DNA of 64,000 bases from contig UQNO01000003.1 of the NCBI GenBank assembly GCA_900542475.1, forward strand, positions 37,269-101,268, read 5' to 3'. The notes beneath the pieces are model-generated. The model was given only the letters and a program-made list of their open reading frames with translations. It was not told where the DNA came from and did no database searches. This document shows, in pieces, positions 9,164-17,897 of the stretch (position 1 is its first letter; every line of letters begins with the position of its first letter). Both the position numbers and the translations under genes were made by a program. The stretch comes from an uncultured Bacteroidota bacterium (GTDB lineage Bacteria > Bacteroidota > Bacteroidia > Bacteroidales > F082).

Positions 9164-10453
9164 TTACTTCGTGAATTTGTGATTTTTTCCCGGGAAGTAT
9201 GCCATATCACCGAGTTCCTCTTCGATTCGCATAAGTTGGTTATATTTGCAGATACGGTCGGTACGAGAAGCCGAGCCTGTCTTGATTTCGCCAGTGTTCA
9301 ATGCCACAGCGAGGTCTGCGATGGTAGTGTCCTCCGTTTCGCCAGAGCGGTGGCTTATAACAGCTGTATATTGGTTGCGATAGGCTAAATTAACAGCTGC
9401 GATAGTCTCTGTAAGAGAGCCTATTTGGTTGACTTTCACCAAGATAGAGTTAGCAATATTTTTATCAACACCCATTTTGAGGCGTTCGACGTTAGTCACG
9501 AAGAGGTCGTCGCCGACGAGTTGAATCTTACTGCCCATAGTATCTGTCATGAGTTTCCAGCCGTCCCAGTCATCTTCTGCCATACCGTCTTCTATAGAGA
9601 TGATAGGATATTTTTTCACCCAGTTATTCCAGAATTCGACCATTTCTTTTGCATTAAGTTTCTCGCCTGTTGACTTATGAAGATGATAAACCTTTTCTTC
9701 CGGCAGATAATACTCTGACGAGGCAGCGTCGAGGGCGATGAAAACATCTTCACCTGGACGGTAGCCGGCTTTTTCAACAGCTTTGAGAATAACCTCTATA
9801 CCTTCGTCGTTTGATTTGAGGTTTGGTGCGAAGCCGCCTTCATCGCCGACGTTTGTGGAATAACCGGCAGCTTTCAACACGTTTTTAAGGTTATGGAAGA
9901 TTTCAGAACCCATCTGTATTGCTTGATGGAATGATTTCGCCCCTACCGGCATAATCATAAACTCCTGGAAATCCACGCTATTATCGGCATGTGAACCACC
10001 GTTAAGGATGTTCATCATAGGGATTGGCAATGTATTTGCGCTGACGCCACCGATGTAACGATACAATGGCTGGTCGGTATAGATAGCGGCTGCTTTTGCG
10101 CAAGCGAGCGACACGCCGAGTATGGCGTTGGCTCCGAAATTACTTTTATTTTTTGTGCCGTCGAGTTCAATCATCTTGGTATCGATGGCATTCTGGTCTG
10201 TAACCTCGTAGCCTTCAATAGCCTTTGCGAGTTCGTTGTTGACGTGGTCAACAGCGGCATAAACGCTCTTGCCCATGAATTTTGTCTTGTCGCCATCACG
10301 AAGCTCAACGGCCTCGTGCACACCTGTCGATGCGCCTGATGGCACTGCTGCTCTGCCAAGGATACCGTCTTCGGTAATGACATCTACTTCCACTGTAGGA
10401 TTACCACGAGAATCCAAAATCTGGCGGGCATGAATTTTCTCTATTTTACTCAT
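9164..10453 (-). CDS. eno: Enolase
   Basis: Converts 2-phosphoglycerate to phosphoenolpyruvate in glycolysis; cytoplasmic and Mg-dependent. 429 residues, normal length. Typical motifs are ARQILDSRGNPTVEVDV at the N-terminus, GNVGDEGGFAP-type loop (TNVGDEGGFAPNL) and the C-terminal signature ILVKVNQIGSLTET with SHRSGETEDT. It lies downstream of rplQ but has its own promoter (10488-10495), and the ribosomal operon terminator stands between them. Confidence 0.97.
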   Translation of the reverse strand: MSKIEKIHARQILDSRGNPTVEVDVITEDGILGRAAVPSGASTGVHEAVELRDGDKTKFMGKSVYAAVDHVNNELAKAIEGYEVTDQNAIDTKMIELDGTKNKSNFGANAILGVSLACAKAAAIYTDQPLYRYIGGVSANTLPIPMMNILNGGSHADNSVDFQEFMIMPVGAKSFHQAIQMGSEIFHNLKNVLKAAGYSTNVGDEGGFAPNLKSNDEGIEVILKAVEKAGYRPGEDVFIALDAASSEYYLPEEKVYHLHKSTGEKLNAKEMVEFWNNWVKKYPIISIEDGMAEDDWDGWKLMTDTMGSKIQLVGDDLFVTNVERLKMGVDKNIANSILVKVNQIGSLTETIAAVNLAYRNQYTAVISHRSGETEDTTIADLAVALNTGEIKTGSASRTDRICKYNQLMRIEEELGDMAYFPGKNHKFTK

Positions 10454-10487
10454 TGTATTATGTTTTTAAAATCTTTCTATCAAACTA

Positions 10488-10495
10488 CAAAAATA
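10488..10495 (-). promoter_or_regulatory. -7 box of the eno promoter
   Basis: TATTTTTG on the minus strand, 34 bases upstream of the eno ATG, downstream of the ribosomal operon terminator. It gives eno independent transcription. Confidence 0.65.
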
Positions 10496-10532
10496 CAAAT
10501 ATTTTTGCAATTTAATCTTTTTTTTATAAAAA

Positions 10533-10560
10533 TTAGAGACGTTTCGTAAAACGTCTCTAA
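10533..10560 (-). terminator. Terminator after rplQ
   Basis: TTAGAGACGTTT (10533-10544) and AAACGTCTCTAA (10549-10560) form a perfect 12-bp stem with a CGTA loop. On the minus strand a TTTTT run follows. It marks the 3' end of the long ribosomal operon. Confidence 0.85.
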
Positions 10561-10593
10561 TAACAGTTGATAACTAATTGTCAGTAGTTAAAT

Positions 10594-11094
10594 TTATTCA
10601 GCTTTCGGAGTTTCTTCTGCTGTTGGAGTTTCTTCTGCTGCCGGGACTTCCGCCACAGGGGCTTCTACCTTCTTCTTGCCACCACGACGTGTCGTTTTGG
10701 TTGCTTTAGCAGCTTTTTTGCCGTTTGTATAGACATCGTTGTAGTCAACAAGCTCCATCATGCACATATCCGCATTATCGCCTGCACGAAAGCCGAGTTT
10801 GATGATACGTGTGTAACCACCTGGACGATTAGCGACTTTTTGGCTCACTTCGCGGAAGAGTTCTGTCACAGCAAATTTGTTTTGAAGCTGTGAGAAAACG
10901 ATACGACGTGAATTTGTGGAGTCGTCCTTGGAACGGGTGATCATTGGTTCGACGTAGATACGCAAAGCCTTTGCTTTAGCTGTTGTAGTAATGATGCGTT
11001 TTTCAAGGATCAACGATGATGCCATGTTTGCGAGCATCGCGTTACGGTGAGCAGCTTTTCTTCCTAAATGATTTATTTTCTTATTGTGTCTCAT
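10594..11094 (-). CDS. rplQ: 50S ribosomal protein L17
   Basis: 166 residues. The conserved L17 core (MRHNKKINHLGRKAAHRNAM through GFRAGDNADMCMMELVDYN) covers the first ~120. The remaining ~45 are a low-complexity tail, first Lys-rich and then Pro/Ala/Glu-rich, as is common in Bacteroidota. Last gene of the alpha cluster, five bases after rpoA. Confidence 0.97.
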   Translation of the reverse strand: MRHNKKINHLGRKAAHRNAMLANMASSLILEKRIITTTAKAKALRIYVEPMITRSKDDSTNSRRIVFSQLQNKFAVTELFREVSQKVANRPGGYTRIIKLGFRAGDNADMCMMELVDYNDVYTNGKKAAKATKTTRRGGKKKVEAPVAEVPAAEETPTAEETPKAE

Positions 11095-11099
11095 CTTTA

Positions 11100-12092
11100 T
11101 TATTCCTTATCTAATTTATATTTACTGATACTCATTCCAAATTCGAGACCCTTGCTTCTGACCAATTCTTCAAGTTCGGTGAGCGACTTCTTTCCGAAGT
11201 TGCGGAACTTGAGCAAGTCGGCTTTGTTAAGGGCGACAAGTTCGCCGATTGTCTCTACCTCGGCTGATCTAAGGCAGTTCAGAGCGCGAACTGAAAGATC
11301 CATATCGACGAGTTTCGTCTTCAGGAGCTGACGGATATGCAGTGAGCCTTCGTCGAAGTCTTCTGTCACTGTCTTCTGTTCATCCATCAAAGTGATGCGT
11401 TCGTCCGAGAACAGCATGAAGTGATAGATGAGGATCTTAGCAGCTTCCGTCATTGCGTCTTTCGGATTGATTGAGCCATCTGTTTCAATGTCAAGGATAA
11501 GCTTCTCGTAGTCGGTCTTTTGCTCGACACGATAGTTATCAACCTTAAAGCTGACGTTTCTGATAGGTGTATGGATTGAATCTATGGCGATGGTGTTGAG
11601 CGGCGCATTGAGAACCTTATTCTCGTCAGCGTTGACATAGCCTCTACCTTTATTGATAGTCATGTCGATAGTCAGTTTCACCGATGGATCCATGTGGCAG
11701 ATAACGAGCTCGGGGTTCAGCACTTGGAACACTGAAAGGAACTTGTTGATGTCGCCGGCGACAAATTCTTCTTGTCCACCGATGACGACGGTAACTTTCT
11801 CGAATGTTTCGCCCTGGATTTGTTGTTTAAAACGAACTTGCTTGAACTTCAACACGATATCGGTGAGGTCTTCAATGACACCGGGAATTGGGGCCATTTC
11901 ATGTTCCACGCCTTCAATACGGATTGAAGTGATAGCGTAGCCTTCGAGCGATGAGAGGAGAACTCTTCTCAAGGCGTTACCGATGGTCATGCCGTAGCCA
12001 GGTTCGAGCGGGCGAAATTCGAAGACACCGTGTTTGTCTGTCGATTCTACCATTACGACCTTATCAGGTCTTTGAAATGCTAATATTGCCAT
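11100..12092 (-). CDS. rpoA: RNA polymerase alpha subunit
   Basis: 330 residues. The N-terminal dimerisation domain (LEPGYGMTIGNALRRVLLSSLEG at about 27-49) scaffolds beta and beta'. The C-terminal domain (about 245-320, LNCLRSAEVETIGELVALNK) contacts promoter DNA and activators. Standard position between rpsD and rplQ. Confidence 0.98.
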   Translation of the reverse strand: MAILAFQRPDKVVMVESTDKHGVFEFRPLEPGYGMTIGNALRRVLLSSLEGYAITSIRIEGVEHEMAPIPGVIEDLTDIVLKFKQVRFKQQIQGETFEKVTVVIGGQEEFVAGDINKFLSVFQVLNPELVICHMDPSVKLTIDMTINKGRGYVNADENKVLNAPLNTIAIDSIHTPIRNVSFKVDNYRVEQKTDYEKLILDIETDGSINPKDAMTEAAKILIYHFMLFSDERITLMDEQKTVTEDFDEGSLHIRQLLKTKLVDMDLSVRALNCLRSAEVETIGELVALNKADLLKFRNFGKKSLTELEELVRSKGLEFGMSISKYKLDKE

Positions 12093-12111
12093 AATATCAG
12101 TTTATATTCGA

Positions 12112-12717
12112 TTATTTAGAATACAACTCAACGATCAGTTGTTCATTGATGGTTTCCGGAATATCCTCGCGGTTAGGATAGCTCATAAACTTTCCTGTGA
12201 GGGTATTTGAATCCCATTCTAACCATGGGAAGCTGTTTGAATGGCCTGCCACTGAATTTGTAATAACTTCCAAGCTCTTTGATTTCTCGCGTACTGCCAC
12301 TATGTCGCCCGGTTTCAGCATTGCCGAGGGGATGTTCAGCACATTGCCGTTCACTGTGATATGACGGTGGCTGACGAGTTGGCGGGCGGCGTCACGTGTA
12401 GGAGCGATACCGAGACGGTACACTGTATTGTCGAGACGCGATTCAATGAGTTGGAGAAGAATTTCACCGGTGATACCCTTTTTCTTCGATGCCTTTTCAA
12501 ATGTATTGCGGAACTGGCGTTCGAGGATGCCGTAGGTATATTTTGCCTTCTGTTTTTCCTGCAACTGGATGCCGTATTCGGAAACTTTCTTGCGTCTCTT
12601 GGCTGCTCCATGTTGTCCCGGAGGGAAATTTCTCTTTTCGTAATACTTGTCTGAGCCGTAGATTGGTTCACCAAACTTACGGGCTATCTTTGTTTTAGGA
12701 CCTGTATATCTTGCCAT
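12112..12717 (-). CDS. rpsD: 30S ribosomal protein S4
   Basis: 201 residues with the S4 N-terminal domain and the S4 RNA-binding fold (RLDNTVYRLGIAPTRDAARQ, about 95-115). Primary 16S rRNA binder that starts 30S assembly, and in many bacteria the translational regulator of the alpha operon. The N-terminal region lacks zinc cysteines. Confidence 0.98.
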   Translation of the reverse strand: MARYTGPKTKIARKFGEPIYGSDKYYEKRNFPPGQHGAAKRRKKVSEYGIQLQEKQKAKYTYGILERQFRNTFEKASKKKGITGEILLQLIESRLDNTVYRLGIAPTRDAARQLVSHRHITVNGNVLNIPSAMLKPGDIVAVREKSKSLEVITNSVAGHSNSFPWLEWDSNTLTGKFMSYPNREDIPETINEQLIVELYSK

Positions 12718-12744
12718 AACTTTTTCTTTTTAGATGTTAAACAA

Positions 12745-13134
12745 TTACACTCTTCTGCGTTTTGGCGGACGGCAGCCGTTGTGCGGCATTGGAGTGACGT
12801 CGATGATTTCTGTCACTTCCACGCCTGATGAGTGAATAGCGCGGATAGCTGATTCACGGCCTGCGCCTGGTCCTTTAACGAATACTTTTACTTTACGTAA
12901 TCCCAAGTCATAAGCTGTTTTTGAACATTCTTCCGCTGCCATTTGAGCCGCATAAGGAGTATTCTTCTTTGAACCCTTGAAGCCCATCTTTCCAGCTGAT
13001 GCCCAAGAAATGACTTGTCCTTCATTGTTTGCTAACGAAATAATGATGTTATTGAAAGAAGCTTTGATAAATGCCTTTCCGGTAGCCTCAATCTTCACAA
13101 CACGTTTCTTAACAGATTTTGTGTTTTTTGCCAT
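12745..13134 (-). CDS. rpsK: 30S ribosomal protein S11
   Basis: 129 residues. Ends in the family signature DVTPMPHNGCRPPKRRRV. Forms the 30S platform near the mRNA exit. It is separated from rpsM by an unusually long gap of 133 bases that holds a heptanucleotide repeat. Confidence 0.98.
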   Translation of the reverse strand: MAKNTKSVKKRVVKIEATGKAFIKASFNNIIISLANNEGQVISWASAGKMGFKGSKKNTPYAAQMAAEECSKTAYDLGLRKVKVFVKGPGAGRESAIRAIHSSGVEVTEIIDVTPMPHNGCRPPKRRRV

Positions 13135-13187
13135 TTTTTGACTTTACTTTTTTTATGGTATTAATTATGATCCAACTCGAAGCAGAC

Positions 13188-13271
13188 CTTAGACTTTAGA
13201 CCTTGGATTTTAGACTTCAGGCCTTAGACTTTAGCCAACCAATGTCTAACGTCTAATATCTAACGTCTTAC
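13188..13271. repeat. Heptanucleotide repeat tract in the rpsM-rpsK gap
   Basis: Twelve consecutive 7-base units in one register. Units 1-7 are CTTAGAC/TTTAGAC variants (13188-13236), unit 8 is AACCAAT, and units 9-12 are GTCTAAC/ATCTAAC variants (13244-13271), the inverse complement of the first type. The tract can fold into a heptad-phased hairpin. Its last unit covers the stop codon of rpsM. The rest of the 133-base gap holds no gene. Confidence 0.8.
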
Positions 13272-13645
13272 TTCGTAGCTTTCTTCTTGTTAGCGACGGT
13301 CTTCTTACGACCTTTACGTGTACGAGCGTTGTTTTTCGTGCTCTGTCCACGAAGTGGTAATCCGATACGGTGGCGGATACCCCTGTAGCAGCCGATGTCC
13401 ATCAAACGTTTGATGTTAATCTGGATTTCACTACGGAGTTCACCTTCTGTTTTGTAATTATCGGCGATGATGTTACGGATGGTGTTCTGTTCATCGTCGG
13501 TCCAATCCTGGACTTTCTTATCAGCCGGGACGTTAGCCTGCGCAAGGATAGCTTTGGCAGCTGAACGGCCGATACCGTAAATGTAGGTTAAAGATATTTG
13601 ACCTTGTTTGTTATTCGGGATATCTACACCAGCAATTCTAGCCAT
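13268..13645 (-). CDS. rpsM: 30S ribosomal protein S13
   Basis: 125 residues. Starts MARIAGVDIPNNKQ and contains the helix-two-turns-helix and the C-terminal GLPLRGQSTKNNARTRKG tail that reaches towards the P-site tRNA. The 3' end overlaps the heptanucleotide tract. Confidence 0.97.
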   Translation of the reverse strand: MARIAGVDIPNNKQGQISLTYIYGIGRSAAKAILAQANVPADKKVQDWTDDEQNTIRNIIADNYKTEGELRSEIQINIKRLMDIGCYRGIRHRIGLPLRGQSTKNNARTRKGRKKTVANKKKATK

Positions 13646-13664
13646 AGTTTATTTATTTTTTTAA

Positions 13665-13781
13665 TTAGCCCTGACGTTGTTTTTCTTTAGGGTTCTTCTT
13701 GTTAATTACATACAATTTACCTTTGCGACGCACTATTTTGCAATCGTCTGATCTCTTCTTGATAGATGCTCTTACTTTCAT
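13665..13781 (-). CDS. rpmJ: 50S ribosomal protein L36 (zinc-free type)
   Basis: Small gene of 38 codons plus TAA, found by translating the rpsM-infA gap. It begins MKVRASIKKRSDDCKIVRRK and ends NPKEKQRQG, the L36 ending. Only one Cys remains of the usual Cys/Cys/Cys/His zinc site, so it is the C-minus form that does not bind zinc. First gene after the internal promoter at 13829-13836. Confidence 0.95.
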   Translation of the reverse strand: MKVRASIKKRSDDCKIVRRKGKLYVINKKNPKEKQRQG

Positions 13782-13828
13782 TTTATATAATTCTTTTTAT
13801 TTTTTTCGAAGCATTTATTTTTAGTGCG

Positions 13829-13836
13829 CAAAATTA
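13829..13836 (-). promoter_or_regulatory. Internal promoter before the alpha cluster
   Basis: TAATTTTG on the minus strand (-7 box), with TTTG at 13859-13862 as a possible -33 element 22 bases away. It lies in the infA-rpmJ gap and would give rpmJ-rpsM-rpsK-rpsD-rpoA-rplQ extra transcription. Confidence 0.6.
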
Positions 13837-13875
13837 CAATTTTTTGCGTTACCTTTTACAAATCGGTGCAATTTT

Positions 13876-14094
13876 TTATTTGTACCTGAAAGTTATACGG
13901 CCTTTTGTCAAATCGTAAGGCGACATCTCGAGTCTTACTTTGTCTCCGGGGAGAATTTTTATATAATGCATACGCATTTTTCCTGAGATGTGTGCAATAA
14001 TTTGCAAACCGTTCTCTAATTCGACCCGGAACATTGCATTACCGAGCGATTCTGTTACTGTACCATCTTGTTCTATCGACAACTGTTTTGCCAT
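13876..14094 (-). CDS. infA: Translation initiation factor IF-1
   Basis: 72 residues, the standard length, one OB-fold with GKMRMHYIKILPGDKVRLEMSPYD. Binds the 30S A site during initiation. Placed between map and rpmJ as in most Bacteroidota. Confidence 0.98.
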   Translation of the reverse strand: MAKQLSIEQDGTVTESLGNAMFRVELENGLQIIAHISGKMRMHYIKILPGDKVRLEMSPYDLTKGRITFRYK

Positions 14095-14105
14095 ATAATT
14101 TCTTT

Positions 14106-14882
14106 TTATTGGTTATTTTCCACTGCTTCTGCCCATTCAAAACTTGATAATATTTCGGCTTTGCCGCGGCGCACCGCGATGTCGTGCTCGAAATGAGCCG
14201 CCGGTTTTCTGTCACGTGTTGTGATAGTCCAGCCGTCACGTTCTTGCACGATTTCTTTTTTTCCGAGAGTTATCATCGGTTCGATGGCGAGGACAATGCC
14301 TTCGCTCAACTTGACACCTGTTCCACGTTTTCCGTAGTTAGGCACTTGTGGGTCTTCATGCATTTTGCGTCCAACTCCATGTCCGACGAGTTCACGGACC
14401 ACGCCATAACCGAACTGTTCGACATGGCTTTGCACTGCGAATCCGATATCGCCGACGCGGTTGCCTGCCACTGCCGCCTCTATGCCTTTATAGAGAGATT
14501 CCTTCGTGCGTTTGAGAAGGAGTTTCACTTCTTCTGACACTTCGCCGCAGCAGAACGTATAGGCCGAGTCGCCGACATAACCGTTCAGCACCGTGCCACA
14601 GTCGATTGAGACTATGTCGCCGTCGCGCAGCTCGTAGTTTCCCGGTATGCCATGAACCACTTGCTCGTTGACAGAGATGCATAGACTTCCGGGAAATCCG
14701 CCGTAGCCTTTGAAGGCTGGAGTCGCTCCGTGATCCCTGATAAACTCTTCTGCGAGTTTGTCGAGGTCGATGGTACGGACTCCCGGACGTATATGCTTTC
14801 CCACTTCGCCGAGGGTTTTGCCTACAAGCAAAGCGGCTTGTCTCAACAATTCAATTTCGTTATCAGTTCTGAAATGAATCAT
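14106..14882 (-). CDS. map: Type I methionine aminopeptidase
   Basis: 258 residues. Removes the initiator Met from new proteins. The metal ligands sit in SIDCGTVLNGYVGDSAYTF, GHGVGRKMHEDPQVPNY, IEPM and the C-terminal EHDIAV segment. Eleven bases before infA and 13 after secY, a normal spc-cluster arrangement. Confidence 0.97.
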   Translation of the reverse strand: MIHFRTDNEIELLRQAALLVGKTLGEVGKHIRPGVRTIDLDKLAEEFIRDHGATPAFKGYGGFPGSLCISVNEQVVHGIPGNYELRDGDIVSIDCGTVLNGYVGDSAYTFCCGEVSEEVKLLLKRTKESLYKGIEAAVAGNRVGDIGFAVQSHVEQFGYGVVRELVGHGVGRKMHEDPQVPNYGKRGTGVKLSEGIVLAIEPMITLGKKEIVQERDGWTITTRDRKPAAHFEHDIAVRRGKAEILSSFEWAEAVENNQ

Positions 14883-14895
14883 TATTTTATAGAAA

Positions 14896-16302
14896 TTACA
14901 TCCTGCCTATGCGGCCTTTGATACGCCCCGACTTTGTGAGACCGTCATAATGACGCATAAGGAGATGACTTTCAATCTGTTGCAATGTATCCAGCACCAC
15001 ACCGACGAGAATCAGCAACGATGTTCCGCCATAGAACTGGCTAAACTGCTGGTTGACGCCCATGATGGAGACGATAGCGGGCATGATAGCCACGATGCCG
15101 AGGAACAACGATCCGGGGAAGGTTATTCTTGACATGATGGTATCGATATAGTCTTTCGTCTGTTTTCCAGGTTTCACGCCAGGGATGAACCCGCCGTTCT
15201 TCTTGATATCTTCCGCCATCTGTGCCGGGTTGATGGTCACAGCGGTGTAGAAGTATGTAAAGAGGACGATGAGGATAAAGAACACGAAGTTGTACCAGAA
15301 GCCATTCATATTAACCATGGCTCTCATGAATCCGCCCATGCTTTCAGGATCAGAATATCTGAAGAATGTGATAGGCACGAACATGATTGCCTGTGCGAAG
15401 ATGATAGGCATAACACCTGCGGCATTCACTTTCAACGGAATGTATTGGCGAACTCCGCCGTACTGTTTATTACCGACAACGCGTTTGGCGTACTGTACCG
15501 GAATCTTGCGAGTACCTTGCACGAGAAGGATTGTCATGATAATAACAAGTACGAGGAAGACGATTTCAAGCAAGAAGAAAATCGGGCCGCCGGTACCTTG
15601 TGTGAAGCGTGATGCGATTTCCGCGAACAAAGCGAATGGGAGACGTGCTATGATACCTATCATAATGATGAGAGAGATACCATTGCCTATACCCTTGTCG
15701 GTGATACGTTCGCCGAGCCACATGATGAACAATGTTCCAGCGATAAGAATTATCACTGAGGAAATCCAGAAGAACACTGTCGGGGCTGCTCCGTTGAACG
15801 GATAGATTGCTGTTACCGGCAATTGGACTCTGAGGTTGGCGATGTAACCCGGGGCCTGCACTGCCACGATAAGCACTGTAAGGTAACGTGTTATCTGGTT
15901 GATCTTGCGATGACCGCTTTCACCTTCTTTCTGCAAACGCTGGAAGTAAGGGATAGCCATGCCGAGCAACTGTATGATAATACTTGCGGTGATATAAGGC
16001 ATGATGCCGAGTGCGAACACGGAGGCATTTGCGAAAGCACCGCCAGAGAACATATTCAACAAACCAAGGAGACCGGAACTGCTTTGGTTTTTCAACGCTG
16101 CCAGCTCGTTAGGATCGACACCGGGAAGAACCACGTATGATCCGAAGCGGTAGATCAAGACGATCAACAGCGTATAGAGGATTCTCTTGCGAAGTTCCTC
16201 GATTTTAAAGATATTCTGGATGTTTTCTCTGAGTCGCTTGTTCATCCAAAGGATACCGGCGATGGCGAGACACACCAAAATAACTATTAGTAACTCCTTC
16301 AT
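14896..16302 (-). CDS. secY: Preprotein translocase subunit SecY
   Basis: Central pore of the Sec translocon in the inner membrane. 468 residues with ten canonical helices; IWKIEEL-type start is seen as FKIEELRKRILYTL at about residues 33-46. Ahead of it is an extra hydrophobic stretch (MKELLIVILVCLAIAGILW), so the ATG at 16302 predicts an additional N-terminal helix. An ATG at 16245 (MNKRLRENIQ) would give the usual SecY length. I keep the upstream start because it lies 18 bases after rplO, but the choice is open. Confidence 0.93.
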   Translation of the reverse strand: MKELLIVILVCLAIAGILWMNKRLRENIQNIFKIEELRKRILYTLLIVLIYRFGSYVVLPGVDPNELAALKNQSSSGLLGLLNMFSGGAFANASVFALGIMPYITASIIIQLLGMAIPYFQRLQKEGESGHRKINQITRYLTVLIVAVQAPGYIANLRVQLPVTAIYPFNGAAPTVFFWISSVIILIAGTLFIMWLGERITDKGIGNGISLIIMIGIIARLPFALFAEIASRFTQGTGGPIFFLLEIVFLVLVIIMTILLVQGTRKIPVQYAKRVVGNKQYGGVRQYIPLKVNAAGVMPIIFAQAIMFVPITFFRYSDPESMGGFMRAMVNMNGFWYNFVFFILIVLFTYFYTAVTINPAQMAEDIKKNGGFIPGVKPGKQTKDYIDTIMSRITFPGSLFLGIVAIMPAIVSIMGVNQQFSQFYGGTSLLILVGVVLDTLQQIESHLLMRHYDGLTKSGRIKGRIGRM

Positions 16303-16320
16303 ATCTCTTAAGTTTATTGA

Positions 16321-16764
16321 TTAAATTTTCTCTATTGTACCGCCGGCCTTTGTGATAGCCTCTTCAGCGCCTTTCGACCATGCGTTGGCTTTCACGTTGA
16401 CAGCCTTTGTCAATTCACCGTTTCCGAGAATTTTAACAAGTTCGTTTTTTCTGGCGAAACCGTTGTCTTTCAACAGTTCCGGGGTTATTTCCGTAATGCC
16501 GCTGTTAGCGAAGTCTTCGAGAACCTCAACATTGACGGCGCGGTATTCCACGCGATTGATGTTCTTGAATCCGTATTTTGGCACGAGACGTGCGAGTGGC
16601 ATCTGACCGCCTTCAAAACCGATCTTGTGTTTGTTTCCCGAGCGCGAGCCTGCTCCTTTGTGACCGCGTGTAGATGTTCCACCGTGGCCGGAGCCTTGTC
16701 CGCGACCGATTCTCTTGCGATTCTTCACAGAACCTTCTGCCGGTTTAAGATTACTAAGATCCAT
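16321..16764 (-). CDS. rplO: 50S ribosomal protein L15
   Basis: 147 residues. N-terminal Gly/Lys/Arg-rich extension (RIGRGQGSGHGGTSTRG) that threads into 23S rRNA, then the globular domain. Precedes secY as usual. Confidence 0.97.
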   Translation of the reverse strand: MDLSNLKPAEGSVKNRKRIGRGQGSGHGGTSTRGHKGAGSRSGNKHKIGFEGGQMPLARLVPKYGFKNINRVEYRAVNVEVLEDFANSGITEITPELLKDNGFARKNELVKILGNGELTKAVNVKANAWSKGAEEAITKAGGTIEKI

Positions 16765-16792
16765 ACTATTTTAAAATTTCTTAGTTTAACAA

Positions 16793-16975
16793 TTAGATTT
16801 CTTCAATTTTAAGAAGGTGTTTCACTTTCTCGACCATGCCTGCCATTGAAGAGTTTTCCATATCCACTTCAACCGACTGGTGCATTTTTTTGAGGTTCAA
16901 GCTTCTCAGAGTGTCCTTCTGATCCTGTGGTCTGCCGATGCCACTTCTAATCTGAGTTATTCTTACTTTTTTCAT
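16793..16975 (-). CDS. rpmD: 50S ribosomal protein L30
   Basis: 60 residues from the ATG at 16975 (MKKVRITQIRSGIGRP). A TTG three codons upstream is less likely. The IRSGIGRPQDQKDTLRSL segment is the L30 signature. Between rpsE and rplO. Confidence 0.95.
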   Translation of the reverse strand: MKKVRITQIRSGIGRPQDQKDTLRSLNLKKMHQSVEVDMENSSMAGMVEKVKHLLKIEEI

Positions 16976-16993
16976 TTCGTTCAAATTTTTAGA

Positions 16994-17512
16994 TTATCCG
17001 TTAAACACCACATCCATATCCACGCCTCTCATCTGGGCCACTGTACGTGCGTCGCGCATTTGTGACAAAGCCGCAAAAGTGGCTTTAACCACCGAATGAG
17101 GGTTTGATGAACCTTTTGATTTTGCGAGAACGTTCTTCACGCCTACGCTTTCGAGAACAGCACGCATTGCGCCGCCGGCGATGACACCGGTACCCGGGGT
17201 GGCCGGTTGGATGTAAACGTTAGCTCCGCAATATTTTCCGTATTGTTCGTGTGGAAGAGTACCGTTGATAATCGGAACCTTGATAAGATTCTTCTTTGCG
17301 TCTTCAGTGCCTTTTTGAACAGCGGCTTGAACTTCCTTGGCTTTACCGAGGCCGTAGCCCACCACGCCGTTTTCATTACCGACGACGACGAGGGCTGCGA
17401 AGGTAAAGGCGCGTCCGCCCTTGGTGACTTTCGTCACACGACCGACGTGAACCAAACGTTCTTTCAACTCGATTTCCGAAGTTTTCACTTTTTTTACGTT
17501 GACTTCTGCCAT
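16994..17512 (-). CDS. rpsE: 30S ribosomal protein S5
   Basis: 172 residues with the S5 double-stranded-RNA-binding-like N-terminal domain (RVTKVTKGGRAFTFAALVVVG) and C-terminal domain with GTGVIAGGAMRAVLE. Contributes to decoding accuracy. Confidence 0.98.
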   Translation of the reverse strand: MAEVNVKKVKTSEIELKERLVHVGRVTKVTKGGRAFTFAALVVVGNENGVVGYGLGKAKEVQAAVQKGTEDAKKNLIKVPIINGTLPHEQYGKYCGANVYIQPATPGTGVIAGGAMRAVLESVGVKNVLAKSKGSSNPHSVVKATFAALSQMRDARTVAQMRGVDMDVVFNG

Positions 17513-17517
17513 AGTTT

Positions 17518-17871
17518 TTAGAATTTTAATCCTCCATTACGAGCGCCGTCTGCTAAAGACTTAACTCTTCCGTGATATAAATAACCGTTACGGTCGAACA
17601 CCACTGTCTCAATGCCTGCCGCCTTGGCTTTTTCAGCCACGAGGTTGCCGACCTTTGAAGCCTTCTCGACCTTTGTAATCTTTTCCTGTTCGATGCCGTT
17701 CTCCGTTGAGTTAGCAGCGACTAATGTCTTGCCTGCCTCATCGTCGATAAGCTGAACATAAATCTGCTTGTTGCTTCTAAAGACAGACATTCTTGGGCGT
17801 GTCGCTGTGCCGTAAACGACTTTACGAACGCGTCTCTTGATGTTTAATCTTCTTTCAATCTTCTTATTCAT
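17518..17871 (-). CDS. rplR: 50S ribosomal protein L18
   Basis: 117 residues; binds 5S rRNA with L5. Signature RMSVFRSNKQIYVQLIDD and C-terminal DRNGYLYHGRVKSLADGARNGG. Confidence 0.97.
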   Translation of the reverse strand: MNKKIERRLNIKRRVRKVVYGTATRPRMSVFRSNKQIYVQLIDDEAGKTLVAANSTENGIEQEKITKVEKASKVGNLVAEKAKAAGIETVVFDRNGYLYHGRVKSLADGARNGGLKF

Positions 17872-17897
17872 CTTTCTTGCATTTTAAAAATTAAACA

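Noticed and set aside
13665..13781. Absence of rpmJ
   Set aside because: The gene is simply short; translation of the rpsM-infA gap gives a full 38-residue L36.
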